Source: Symbiodinium natans (Eukaryota; Sar; Dinophyceae; Suessiales; Symbiodiniaceae). From it: 64,000 bases of DNA. Every line of letters begins with the position of its first letter. Within the stretch, counting starts at the first letter, position 1. The stretch lies in NCBI GenBank assembly GCA_905221605.1, contig CAJNDS010002104.1, forward strand, positions 583,001 to 647,000, given 5' to 3'. A program made the translations under genes and the position numbers. Shown in pieces: positions 45,121-54,934 of the stretch. A model generated the notes under the pieces. It did not search any database and was not told where the DNA came from. It saw nothing but the letters and a program-made list of their open reading frames with translations.

Positions 45121-48100
45121 TTACCCGTCGCCCTGCTCAAGCAGCAGATGATCCCGCAGTGTGCGAACCGAGGGGTAGTCGAAGACGGTGGAGGGCGTGA
45201 AGGCCATGTCGAACTCGCGGCTCATCATTGTTACCAGGGTCACGCCCGACAGGCTGTCCATGCCTGCGTCTACAAATTGCGTGTCCAACTCAATGTCGTC
45301 CGTCGTTGAGGTGACCTCCTTGACAAGCCGAAGGAGCTGCTGCAAGACAATCTCCGGATCCAGGGATTTCCGCGGCTCCGAGGAAAGAGGCGCTTCAGCC
45401 TGGGGCTTCTCCGCTGGGGTGGCAGTATCCGCCTGCGGCACGACTTCGGGCTCTGCTTGAGGCATTTGAGCTTCAGGCTTGCGGGAGACCTCCTCTTCGA
45501 GCACCGCCGCTTCGCACTCCGCCTCGGCATCACCACAGGACTTCGCTAGCCGGCGCACTTCCTGAAGTTGCGCAAGGGCATCTGCCCTTAGGCCTTGGGC
45601 CGAGTACAGCTCGGCAACCAGGAACAAGCAGCGCACCTGGCCCTCAGAATCGCCCACTTTGGAAAGCAACTCGGCCGCATCCTTTGCATGGCGACGGGCG
45701 TTGGGATGCCGGCCGACTGCTCCCAGGGCATGAGCTCTCCAGTACAGGGCCCGGGCTCGGAGCATCCCATCCCCGACTTTTCCAGCGACCGCAACCGCCT
45801 CCGCCGAGGGCCGCAACAACGACTCCTTCAGGTTGGACGTGTCCGCCGCGCCCAAGGCAACTTCTGTCAGAGCTAGGAGAGCCAGAACCAAGCCGTGGCG
45901 ATCTCCGCTTTGCTTGCAGAGGTCCCGGCTCTCTGTTGCCAAATGCTTCGCCTCCCCGAAGTTGCCCTCCGCAAGGTGCAGGTCAGCCAACTCCTTCATG
46001 GCCGCTGCCTCCAAGCGTAGGTCTCCAAGGTCTCTGGCAATCTTCAAGCGCTGTTCGCTCGCCTCCAAAGCAGCATCTAAGCTCCCGTCCAGCCTGTGGA
46101 TGTCGGAGATGACACGGAGAGCCCTGGCCTTCCCCCGCCGGTCCCCAGCAGCCTGGGACAGGTCGCTGGCTTCCTCCGCCGCCGCCAGTGACTTCACCAA
46201 GTCGCCACCGTTCGCCAGCGCCACGGCCAGGCGGACGCAGCTGGCAGCTTCGCCCCTCGAGTCTTTGGCGGCCACACGCTCGGAAGCGGCGGCCTTTGCT
46301 GCTGCTGAGAACTGCCCGCAGCCGAGGTAAATCTGGAACAGCTCCCGGTGGGCCCGGGCCTCTTGCAGATGGTCCTTCGCCTCTTTCGCGATGTCTACGG
46401 CACGGCTCAGGGTTTGCACGGCCTCCGCAATGTCGCCACCTCAGGTAAACAAGTAACAAGTGACTTTTTCTGGGTGCGAGTCTCCAATCTTGATCCCACG
46501 GTGGCCGCCTGCCAAGAAGGAGGCCGCCTCAGCGCGATGAATCCTCGCCTGCAACACGCAAGTGGATCACAGCAAACAGAAGAGAGCCATAGAGAGAGCA
46601 CACCCCCACCCCCCCCCCCCCACAAAGCATGCCCGAGGCCTTTGATGGGCCGCTCTCTCCGATGAGCTTATGGGCATCCTCATGTATCGTGCACCACGGA
46701 ACATCACTTTATGACTCTCATGATGCCGCCACCTCAAAAAAGCAGCAAGCATTTTAACATGCCCAGAGAATGACCGGCCTTAAGCTCGTCGAGGGCACGC
46801 TCTGGGTGCCGAGAGGTGAGGTGTGCCTGGGCGGCGATCTCCTGTCCAGAATATGGGCCAGAGCTCTTTCTTAGGGCCTTGGGTTCGGTGGTGGAACAGC
46901 TAAGACCCAGGTTCACTGGTGTTGCCTTGCCACTTCCGAAAACACGGCCGATCCGAAGCGCGGGCAAGTTCGGGGCCTGCGAAGCCAGCTGTCCCTCGAA
47001 GTCTTGGTCCTTCAACAGAAACCCAGCGGGACATTGCACATTCACGTATATCCGGCGCACGCAAACGCACGAAAGAGCGCAAACCCTTGATTTAGGGGAC
47101 CCCTGTGATCTACCTCTTCCTCTGCAATGTTGAGTGAGCTTGATGGGTTCCAGCCTCAAGGAAAAGGACACCCTGCTTCTTCGCGAGCTTCGCCGCTGCA
47201 GCTGGTCTCCCAGACTGCGACAGGGCCTTCCACCAGGGAGCCCATATCAAGGATGCGAAGCTTACCATACGGTTGCACCCAGCCTCGCACAACACCGAGA
47301 GCGCTTTTGCTGGCCAACCTGCGGACACGAGGATGCAGAGCCTGTGGCATGCACTTGCGCACCTCCTCGATGCAATGAGGAGCCTCATGGAGGCAATGAG
47401 AATGTGACGAGAGTGCTGTGGTCTGGGGTGGCCCACCAGCCTTTTCCGTAACCGATGCCCCGGAAAAGCTTCAGAGCCTTCCAACAAGCAGTTGTGCAAA
47501 GAAGCTGCGACAATGCCAACAGATCTTTGGCTCAAAATCGAATGCACTCTGCAAAAATGGAGCCACACACAAGACTGCAAGCCTGCTCTGCGGAAGCTGC
47601 TGCTTGCAACGGCTTTCCCGCAGCCAGCTGCCATTGCGCCAAGGACACGAGCTCTGCCGCCTGGCTTCAAATGCTTCTGAAGGGTCGGAGACTGTCGAAG
47701 ACTCCTACTATGGAACTAGATCTCCAGCAACCCTGCCTCCAGCTTGGTGTCCCCTAGCTTCTGAAACAGAGCGCTTGCTTCCGCGGCCTGAAGCTTGGGA
47801 GGCAGCAGGAGGGATTCTGAGATGCACAGGCAAATCCGTCAGTCGTGTGAACCAGCTTCTGCCAGCCTGGCAGAATGACAAGCATCGCCCAAGCAAACAC
47901 TCGAACTTGCAGCACAGCCCCCCCAACCGAGGCCAAAAAAAAAAAGCAGTGACCACAATGGCAGGGCGGGGGGGGGGGGGGGGGGGGTAGAAGGAGGTGT
48001 TAAGGAACCCCTAAACCGCACACCCTAAACCCTAAACCCTAAACCCTAAACCGTAAACCACATTCAGGCCCGGGTTGCGTGGGCAGCGGCACCATCGTAG

Positions 48101-49880
48101 CGATGCCGGGCCGCCATTGTCAAGGCGAGGCCGTGGAGGGCCTTTGCCTGCAGCTGCGACTGGAGCTCTGCTGGCCGCATGTGCACCAAGCCCCACCCAA
48201 GGGTTTAGGGTTTAGGGGTTTAGGGTTCAGGGTTCAGGGTTTAGGGTTTAAGGTTGTGGTTCCTGGAGGTCCCAGCCTGGTTCATCTCATCTCCCAAGGC
48301 CTGGAAGACGCACAGCCCAGATTCTGCAGCCTTGGCCACACAACTCGCCCCCGCCCCCCCCCCCCCCCCCCCCTTCTTGAACCCTCCTCTCTTAAGACCC
48401 AGTCGCAACTTCTTACATTCTCTTCTGAAGCCCAGGGGGCATGCTCAGCCTCATCGGGCATCTGCATCTTGAAGTAGAGGTTTGTCAGAATGAGGTATGT
48501 CAGGGCTTGGAGCCGCTGGTCTTGAGCCTCCTGCCAAAGCAGCCAAAGCACCCCCAAAATCCGAGCCCCCCCTGTGTGAGCTGCAAAAGAAGGCTGCTCT
48601 ATTCAGTCATAGGCAATCTTAGTCAAACAACCTCAATCACATTCAGCAATACTTAAACTGAAATTCAATCACATGCCGACATTTCTTCCCACCGCCAGCA
48701 GTGGCTCCACAGGGCTCAGTCCTGGAAGAGGGCCAAGGCGCTCAAGGCGGCTTCCAACGCCTCACCGCGCTTCCGTGCGCCCCGGCGGTCCATGTTGATC
48801 TCCTGTATGTCAGGGCTATGCCGTTTGGAGTGCGGCCCTAGAACACAGGCATTTACGACTATGGAGAGGCTATGAGAGGTTCTGGTCCCCTTTTGCAGGA
48901 AATGACCCGCATTTGGCTACTTCGATTCTCGGCGCCTCGCATGATTTTGTTCTCCACTGTGCTGGTGCTAGCACAGCCGCAAAGACTGTTGACATGACGG
49001 TCTCTTCGCCTGAAGGCGCCCCATTGCCTTTACAACCTTACGCCCTCTTACAACCCGAAAGGCGAGAGAGACCTCATTGTGGCCAGGTGGCAGCCAGAGC
49101 CAGGAGCATACAACCTTCACCCCGCCCATCACCATCTGCTCTGAAATGAGCCTGCAGAGGAAGACGCGTTTCGTCACTTTGCACGTTTGTATGAGTCTCC
49201 CAAGATACCGCTTGTCTCGCTGCATCCCTCCCCAGCTGGAACCCAGGCGCAAATTAGATAGCTGTCACGTCGATGTTAGCTATCGTCGCACCCATCTGCT
49301 GCACAATGCAACAGCCCAATCCCAGCATTGCGAAGGAGGCACCATCTCTTCCGAAGCAATGAGGAGCGCCTTCTGGGGTGCGGACTCTCGTGGAAAGGGA
49401 TGCTAGGGGATAGGAGTGTGAGAGCACGCTGTGGTGGGCAAGTTCTGGCTCTAGCCTGCCTCCTCAGGTTTGCGCTGCTCCGCCACAGCCTTCAGGCGGT
49501 GGAAGGCCACGATGGTCCGCAAGGCATCGTGAACGCCCTGAAGCCCAGCGGTCCCTGACACCATGAGCTTTCAAGCCTTCTGGCTGTGCAAGGTTTCATG
49601 AAGGTGAAATCTCAATGACCGTAGGAACAGACGTAGAAGTCTCGGAAGCTGCCTAAGCCGCGAAAAATTTGCAGCGCGTCCGTGGCCGCCCGCAGGCACT
49701 CGGGACTTAGCCCATCCAAGCTTGACCCGGCGCTCGTCAGAAGCTGCCTGGCTGCCTGCACGGACAGCTTTCGGGAAAAAAAAATTTGGGCTTCGGTGCA
49801 GCCCTGGACTCTGGACGCTGTGATGCGCTCGTTGCAGCGCCTCCTCGGTCATACTCGGGTGGGGCGCTGCTGCACGGCGT
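45121..49880 (-). CDS. tetratricopeptide-repeat protein with C-terminal acyl-carrier-protein domain
   Basis: The last exon, 45121-46439, is about 439 codons. It starts after AG|G with GDIAEAVQTLSRAVDIAKEA, continues through about seven TPR units (ARAHRELFQIYLGCGQFSAA, ALAVISDIHRLDGSLDAAL-like), a Pro/Ala/Glu-rich linker, and ends with an ACP fold (TQFVDAGMDSLSGVTLVTMM, TVFDYPSVRTLRDHLL). The Ser of GMDSL is the phosphopantetheine site. Stop TAA at 45121-45123. Upstream TPR-like exons: about 46500-46560, 46740-46830 (AAQAHLTSRHPERALDEL), 47580-47675 (SLAQWQLAAGKPLQAAASAE), 47712-47820 (KLQAAEASALFQKLGDTKLE), about 48070-48170 (AKALHGLALTMAARHRYDGA), 48440-48530 (QRLQALTYLILTNLYFKM), 48715-48800 (ARKRGEALEAALSALALFQD), 49455-49555 (GLQGVHDALRTIVAFHRLKA) and 49630-49775 (LSVQAARQLLTSAG, AATDALQIFRGLGSF). 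It probably acts with polyketide or fatty-acid synthases as a carrier or scaffold. The start is unresolved. Confidence 0.85.
48003..48057. repeat. interstitial telomeric array (CCCTAAA), intronic in the TPR-ACP gene
   Basis: Four exact and several degenerate CCCTAAA units between the exons at about 48070-48170 and 47712-47820. A 20-plus-nt G tract lies at about 47969-47990. Confidence 0.97.
48204..48255. repeat. interstitial telomeric array (TTTAGGG), intronic in the TPR-ACP gene
   Basis: Seven TTTAGGG/TTCAGGG units between the exons at 48440-48530 and about 48070-48170, in opposite orientation to 48003-48057. The two arrays bracket one TPR exon. Confidence 0.97.
48351..48373. repeat. poly-C tract
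   Basis: About 20 C bases with one G interruption near the start, intronic in the TPR-ACP gene. Confidence 0.9.
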
Positions 49881-50019
49881 AGCACGGGCCCATGTCTTGG
49901 GCAGCAAGCGAATGCGCATATGGGCTGCTGCAGGTTTCATGAAGATGGGGTGTCAATCTCAGGGCCGTCAGCCAAAATCTACTGCTACAGTGATGACATT
50001 GGTGGTGCTCTTACCTGCA

Positions 50020-50610
50020 GTTTTGAAAGTCAGTCTGGGCTGAACTCGGATCTGTGTGCCAGGTCTTCACGGGGCTTCGGACGAATCGATTGACATGGGT
50101 TGCAAGAACTGGGCTGCGGATGCATGCTAAAGCCAAGCCAATTCGACAGGCGAAGTGATAAGCTGCGCACCGCTCTTCGCCACGCAACTCCGCCACAACT
50201 GGTGCAAAGCCTCGATCTGCTAAAGCCATCCAAGGAAATTCATATGCGCGCACGGTCTTCGAGATCAAGTCTTTGACTTGAAGAGGGCGCATGCCCGGAT
50301 CGTGGCTCTGGCCTCTCGGTATTCACAACTTGACGTTTCACTAGAGAACCCCCAGGCGAGGAGTAGCATCACATTCCATGAACACCCAATCCTCTGTGGC
50401 TGGCAACTTGGCGGGGTGAAGAGATAGGGGAACGGTCCGAGTCCGAACCACTTGCTGCATCTTCGATGCAGCATCCATCGTTCGCTGCCCCATCAATAAG
50501 GGTGGCATCAGGGCTTGACTGGGTCATGCAGCATGCAGGCATTGAGGTGTTTCGTTCGCCCACCGATGAGGTTGATGGAGCTGCTGGTGCATTAGCTTCA
50601 AGGGCATAGC
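50020..50610 (-). CDS. unidentified exons
   Basis: Minus-strand blocks: about 50380-50600 (NAPAAPSTSSVGERNTSMPA, SPDATLIDGAANDGCCIEDA, acidic and Ser-rich) and 50080-50280 (DLISKTVRAYEFPWMALADR, CAAYHFACRIGLALACIRSP). A short frame between them (EARATIRACALFKSK) may be an exon. No family recognised. It may belong to the 5' part of the TPR gene or to an upstream gene on the same strand. Confidence 0.3.
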
Positions 50611-50809
50611 TGCCGATCAGATCAGAACACGATCATGGCAGCATCTTCCTGGCAATTGCCAAAGACGGCGCCGCAGTCCACAAACAATTGCCAGGAACTC
50701 ATTCCATTACATCACATGCTGTGTCTCAGCTTGGCGTGGTTGCGACAACTTATAAGGGGGCAGGAAATCGAGCCAGGGGACTCAGGGGACTTCTAAACAT
50801 TCTGCAAGG

Positions 50810-51037
50810 CCCAGCCTTCACCGTCGAAGAGGCAAATTGGATGGCCTCGGGGCCTGAAAAACACGGCACTCTCTACCCCGCAGCTTTCCAAGGCGCGCGC
50901 TAGGGTTTGCACTACTCCTCTGCAAAGACTACACGGTGTACGAAGACTCCGACTTCGCAGCGCCGCTGCCAATACGATGTCACGATCCGCCTGACACATC
51001 TGCGCAGGAAGGCGCCCAAGAAACTCCACACATTGAG

Positions 51038-51091
<54 letters not shown>

Positions 51092-51230
51092 GTATATATA
51101 TGTATATATAGACATAGTGCTTGCGGGGTGGCCTTGAGCGCCTCGCTGCTGTGTCGTAGAGCCATGCCATCCTCGCTGCCGCTGACATCAACAACACAGC
51201 AAGTTGCCTCCTTTGCTGCACGGACACGTC
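50810..51230 (-). CDS. unidentified exons separated by a (TA)n intron
   Basis: On the minus strand, about 51135-51230 is open in two frames (QRRQLAVLLMSAAARMAWLY or RVRAAKEATCCVVDVSGSED). About 50810-51010 reads ADRDIVLAAALRSRSLRTPC and GVVQTLARALESCGVESAVF after TGTCAG|G. The sequence between is a long TA microsatellite (51037-51110), so the intron is mostly microsatellite. Family not recognised. Confidence 0.35.
51037..51110. repeat. (TA)n microsatellite in a putative intron
   Basis: Alternating TA with GTATATA punctuations over about 74 bp. Confidence 0.97.
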
Positions 51231-51239
51231 TCCTTGGAA

Positions 51240-52550
51240 ATTGCGGCGAAAACCACCTCCCGGTCTGACCTTTGTTTTCGCTACTGATCATCAGCAGTTA
51301 TGCTGCTGGGCTGTGGGTCAATGCCACGTGCGGCAACGGTGCAAATCTTTCAGGGTCCTGCTTCAGTGTGTCGCCCGCATGTTCCAAGGCCATCGGGTCT
51401 GTTTGAACCTGTTGCGCAGGGAATGTGCCACCTTCTGGGGAGAATGGCGGCTTAATCATTGGGAGAGAAGTAGCCCACGAGGCCAGCTGATGCCCACCGC
51501 TGTTGAAGCAGCTGGGCTAGGATTTCTCACCCCCAACGCCACGGCCAATAACATGTCGGAGGCTCAGCTGCCAGGACGACACCCTTGTCCAGTCGCATCT
51601 CCTCTCAGTCTAGAAGCTAAGATGCCTGCAGATGCTTGCTGGCTGCTTCACACGCTTTTCCCTGACCCATTGCAGAAAGCATGGACGCTGCAAAGCACCC
51701 GTGCGAAAGCGAGCTCCTGTGGCAAGTGCCGTAGTAAAGCACTGTTGCGCCTGAGTCGACAGCAGCATGACGAGCTTTTGCACAAGTCCATTCCCGGGGC
51801 ATGGCATCACGCTATTACCCCGATTTCCCTTCATGAGGGGAGCTCTTGACAAAACGTCTTTTCGCATTCAAAGAGAGCTGCAGCCGATCCTGGGAGCCTG
51901 GGCTTGACGGCCCGTTTCGCTTGCCGCTTGTCAACACCTCGGAGGAGGGCAGAACTCCAGCTGTTCTGTGGAGGCTGAGGGCTCAAAGGAAAGTGGCATC
52001 CCATGCTCACTGAAGTTTCACGATTCTGCGACGCATAAGACCCTTCCCCTTGCCTACGCAGCAGTGGAACAGTGTCAGAGATTGCGGCTGGACGTCTGAG
52101 AACAGGAGAACCACCCTGTGTCTGACACCAGGGCCCTGAAATTGGAACAGACGAGCTGCCAGCAGACATTTAATAAAAAAAGTGTTCATCTCGAACCCTA
52201 CAGTAGCCCACGCCGCCGACGTAGAATACTGTATGTTGCACGCTTGAAGACGACGGTCGTGCCGGTTGCCCAACAGTCTAGAAAGGGCCTTCACCTCTTG
52301 TCTCTGGCAACGCGGAGGTCTTGAACAACCCTTGCACAAAGGGCGGGGCAGATCGCAGGATTTGCTGCCAGCACCGATGAAGGCTCCTGAAGCCAATCTA
52401 TTTTCAGAATCAATGGCCATATTCTGGGAGGCAACTGCCGCGCATGTCCGGCCTGAAGGTGGCAAAGCTTCTGCATTACAGCCCGCCTGATAGCTCCATG
52501 GAGTCTGATCAGAAGATGAGGCAGCTGCAGGCGCGGCAAAGTTTATGATG
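51240..52550. other. spacer, no gene recognised
   Basis: A minus-strand frame near 51.65-51.85 kb (VQKLVMLLSTQAQQCFTTAL) and a plus-strand frame across 51.24-51.85 kb are both open; neither shows a family motif. Nothing else seen. Confidence 0.35.
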
Positions 52551-52559
52551 ATGTGGATT

Positions 52560-53056
52560 TATGGCCCCGGCAGCACATGTCTGGCAATCAGGCGATTCGT
52601 CTTGTCCTCGTCCGACCTCTGTCCGAGATCGAGCTTAATTTGGGATGAGAGGTGAAGCCCTTCTAGGCCACTTTCCGTACGAGGCGCAAGGCCATCAAAC
52701 GATTCGAAACCATTTCCGAGCCAACCCCATAGGCCCATAGGTGCTGGGTGGTGAAAGCGGCAAGTAAGGCTTCTGCAGCTCCGAACGCGCCTGCCAAACA
52801 GCTGCAAAACAGCAGAAATGGAGCGAACCGACTCCCGGGCTGACTTTGAAGGGGGCCTTCTGGCTGAGCCTCTGGAGGATTCTCCGCCTGGCAGCCGTAG
52901 GTTCTTTGCAGAAGAACATGTCTTCTTCGAGCCCAACAGCCCCGGCTGAGATCTGTTGAGGGTTCCAAACACTTCGTGGGCCGTCGGCACAACAGCTGAA
53001 CTCGGGGAGAGCCCCAGGTCCCAAGTCAAAGTCTCATCTTGAGGCTGGCACAGCAC
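52560..53056 (-). CDS. unidentified exons with one hydrophobic segment
   Basis: About 52900-53056 reads CQPQDETLTWDLGLSPSSAV and PTAHEVFGTLNRSQPG. About 52670-52830 in another frame reads PFLLFCSCLAGAFGAAEALL and FTTQHLWAYGVGSEMV, a possible transmembrane segment. A splice between the frames near 52.85 kb is plausible. Family unknown. Confidence 0.3.
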
Positions 53057-53308
53057 GTGCTTGGCGACCCTCCTGTTCTCCAGCTGTGCTGCAGACCTTT
53101 AAAATGAAATGGCGGCTGATGTTAAGCCAAAGCAGAAGCAACATTAGCAAGGTATCGAAGAAGCAAGAGCTATCAAAAGGAACCGGGCAGCTGCACTGCT
53201 GGTGCCACAGCATCCGTGTTGCATATCTTCGTGAGAACGCATCGCCTCAGCTGCATGAAGCATCTTTTGCTAGCGCGTGCCCCCTGTGATTAACGGGCAG
53301 GCGCTATT

Positions 53309-53632
53309 CGTGCTTCGGGTCAGACCAACTCGGAAACGTCCCTTCATCTCAGCAAAGGAGCAACACGCATCTGGCGAGCTGCTTGTTGGCAAGCTGTTCC
53401 GCTGACCTGGGTCCAGCCAAGTGCGGGCGTCTAGATGAGACTCTCAGCTGCTATCACTGATCGCATGCGGCTCTGCCAAGCTGTATTAACTTGACCCGAG
53501 TGCTTGGCATGCCAGCTCCTGCCTGCTTGTCTACACCTCAGATGGAGAAAGCATGCAAAGGCCAGCTCTTGGTTCCCCCAAGCCATGCACGGCAGGGTGC
53601 CTGCTTTCAAGAGCAGCGTTGGCTCCTGCCAT
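53309..53632. repeat. ~324-bp direct duplication, left copy
   Basis: Near-identical to 54001-54324 (offset 692 bp), for example GGAAACGTCCCTTCATCTCA and GTGCTTGGCATGCCAGCTCC. An additional weaker pair, 53221-53275 and 53939-53993, precedes both copies. Confidence 0.95.
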
Positions 53633-54000
53633 AAGCAGCTAGAACATAGAAATGCCCTTGCTGACCGTAAAAAACCAACAAATGCATCCACAGACACGTA
53701 CAAACAGCTGCAGGCAACCCCCGCAAAATGCCATTCATGCGTGTTGCGTGACCTATGCCGTGCAATGCTGCGGAAGTGCCCTGGCGTCCTGCTTTCCTGG
53801 CAGATGCACCACTGATGCCTGGGCTGGCTGCGTCGGCTACGTGTGGCCCAACTCGCACTTAGAAGGCTGAGCCTCATTGACTCATGCTATTTGAACTGCT
53901 CACACAAGAACTTTTTGTAACTGCCCGCGCCTGTGCATCGCATATCTTCTTGAAAACGCATCGCCTCAGCCGCACGAAGCATTTTTTGCAATGGGCTACT

Positions 54001-54324
54001 TGTGCTTCGGGCCAGACCAACTCGGAAACGTCCCTTCATCTCAGCAAAGGAGCAACACGCATCTGGCGAGCTGCTTGTTGGCAAGCTGTTCCGCTGACCT
54101 GGGTCCAGCCAAGTGCGGGTGTCTAGATGAGGCTCTCAGCTGCTATCACTGATCGCATGCGGCTCTGCCAAGCTGTATTAACTTGACCCGAGTGCTTGGC
54201 ATGCCAGCTCCTGCCTGCTTGTCTACACCTCAGATGGAGAAAGCATGCAAAGGCCAGCTCTTGGTTCCCCCAAGCCATGCACGGCAGGGTGCCTGCTTTC
54301 AAGAGCGGCGTTGGCTCCTGCCGG
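54001..54324. repeat. ~324-bp direct duplication, right copy
   Basis: Right partner of 53309-53632. A third, more diverged piece (CATCTGGCAAGCTGTTTGTT) occurs at about 55212-55262, so this is a small local repeat family. Confidence 0.95.
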
Positions 54325-54456
54325 CATGGTCGTTGCCAGGGCGTATTGAAACTGTCTGGTACTGCTGTCTGCATAGCCATGCGCCTACATTCTGGAGATC
54401 CCTGGTGCGATGCAGTTTCAGCTCGAAGGGCTGCTGCATAGCGGATGCCCGCGCTT

Positions 54457-54705
54457 TCACACTTGCGCGGAGGCTTGCGTGCACGCTTGCAACACCGCTT
54501 GGTCAAAGAAAAACATGTTTCCCAACTCTAGATTCTGAATCTGACACAATTCATGGCAGTATATGAAAGATGTCATTTGTTCAATCATCCGTCTTGTATG
54601 TTGGTGTTGTTTAGATATTAACCACTTACTTATATTTTCATGAACTTTTAATTTGCTGATGGAAAATCGCCAGTTCAACTGGCTTAGACACATAGAGTCA
54701 TCCAA
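54457..54705 (-). other. AT-rich island with an 82-codon open frame
   Basis: 54530-54850 is clearly more AT-rich than its surroundings. On the minus strand it holds an ATG-started frame (MDDSMCLSQLNWRFSISKLK, IEQMTSFIYCHELCQIQNLE), and on the plus strand a Gln/Glu/Lys-rich frame (54739-54870). Codon use is unlike the neighbouring genes. It could be inserted DNA or a degenerate mobile element; no family recognised. Confidence 0.35.
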
Positions 54706-54900
54706 TGGAAAACAGATGGCTCACATGAGCAGTTCTGAATGAATCAAGAAAAGAATGAGCAAGACAAAGCTGAACAAGACCAAATCAAGCGACAAGAGCA
54801 GATCGAACAAGAACATGCAACAAAAGCAACTCAACTACACGTGCGTTCACAAATAACATGCCATGCCTTTGAACGGGAACGCTTTACGAAGCTCGGGAAG

Positions 54901-54934
54901 TGCACTGCGCAGTGCGCACTGCACAGTGCGGCAG
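54901..54934. repeat. overlapping GCACTGCGCAGTGC palindromes
   Basis: GCACTGCGCAGTGC is a perfect 14-bp palindrome, followed directly by GCACTGCACAGTGC, one mismatch from palindromic. Confidence 0.8.
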
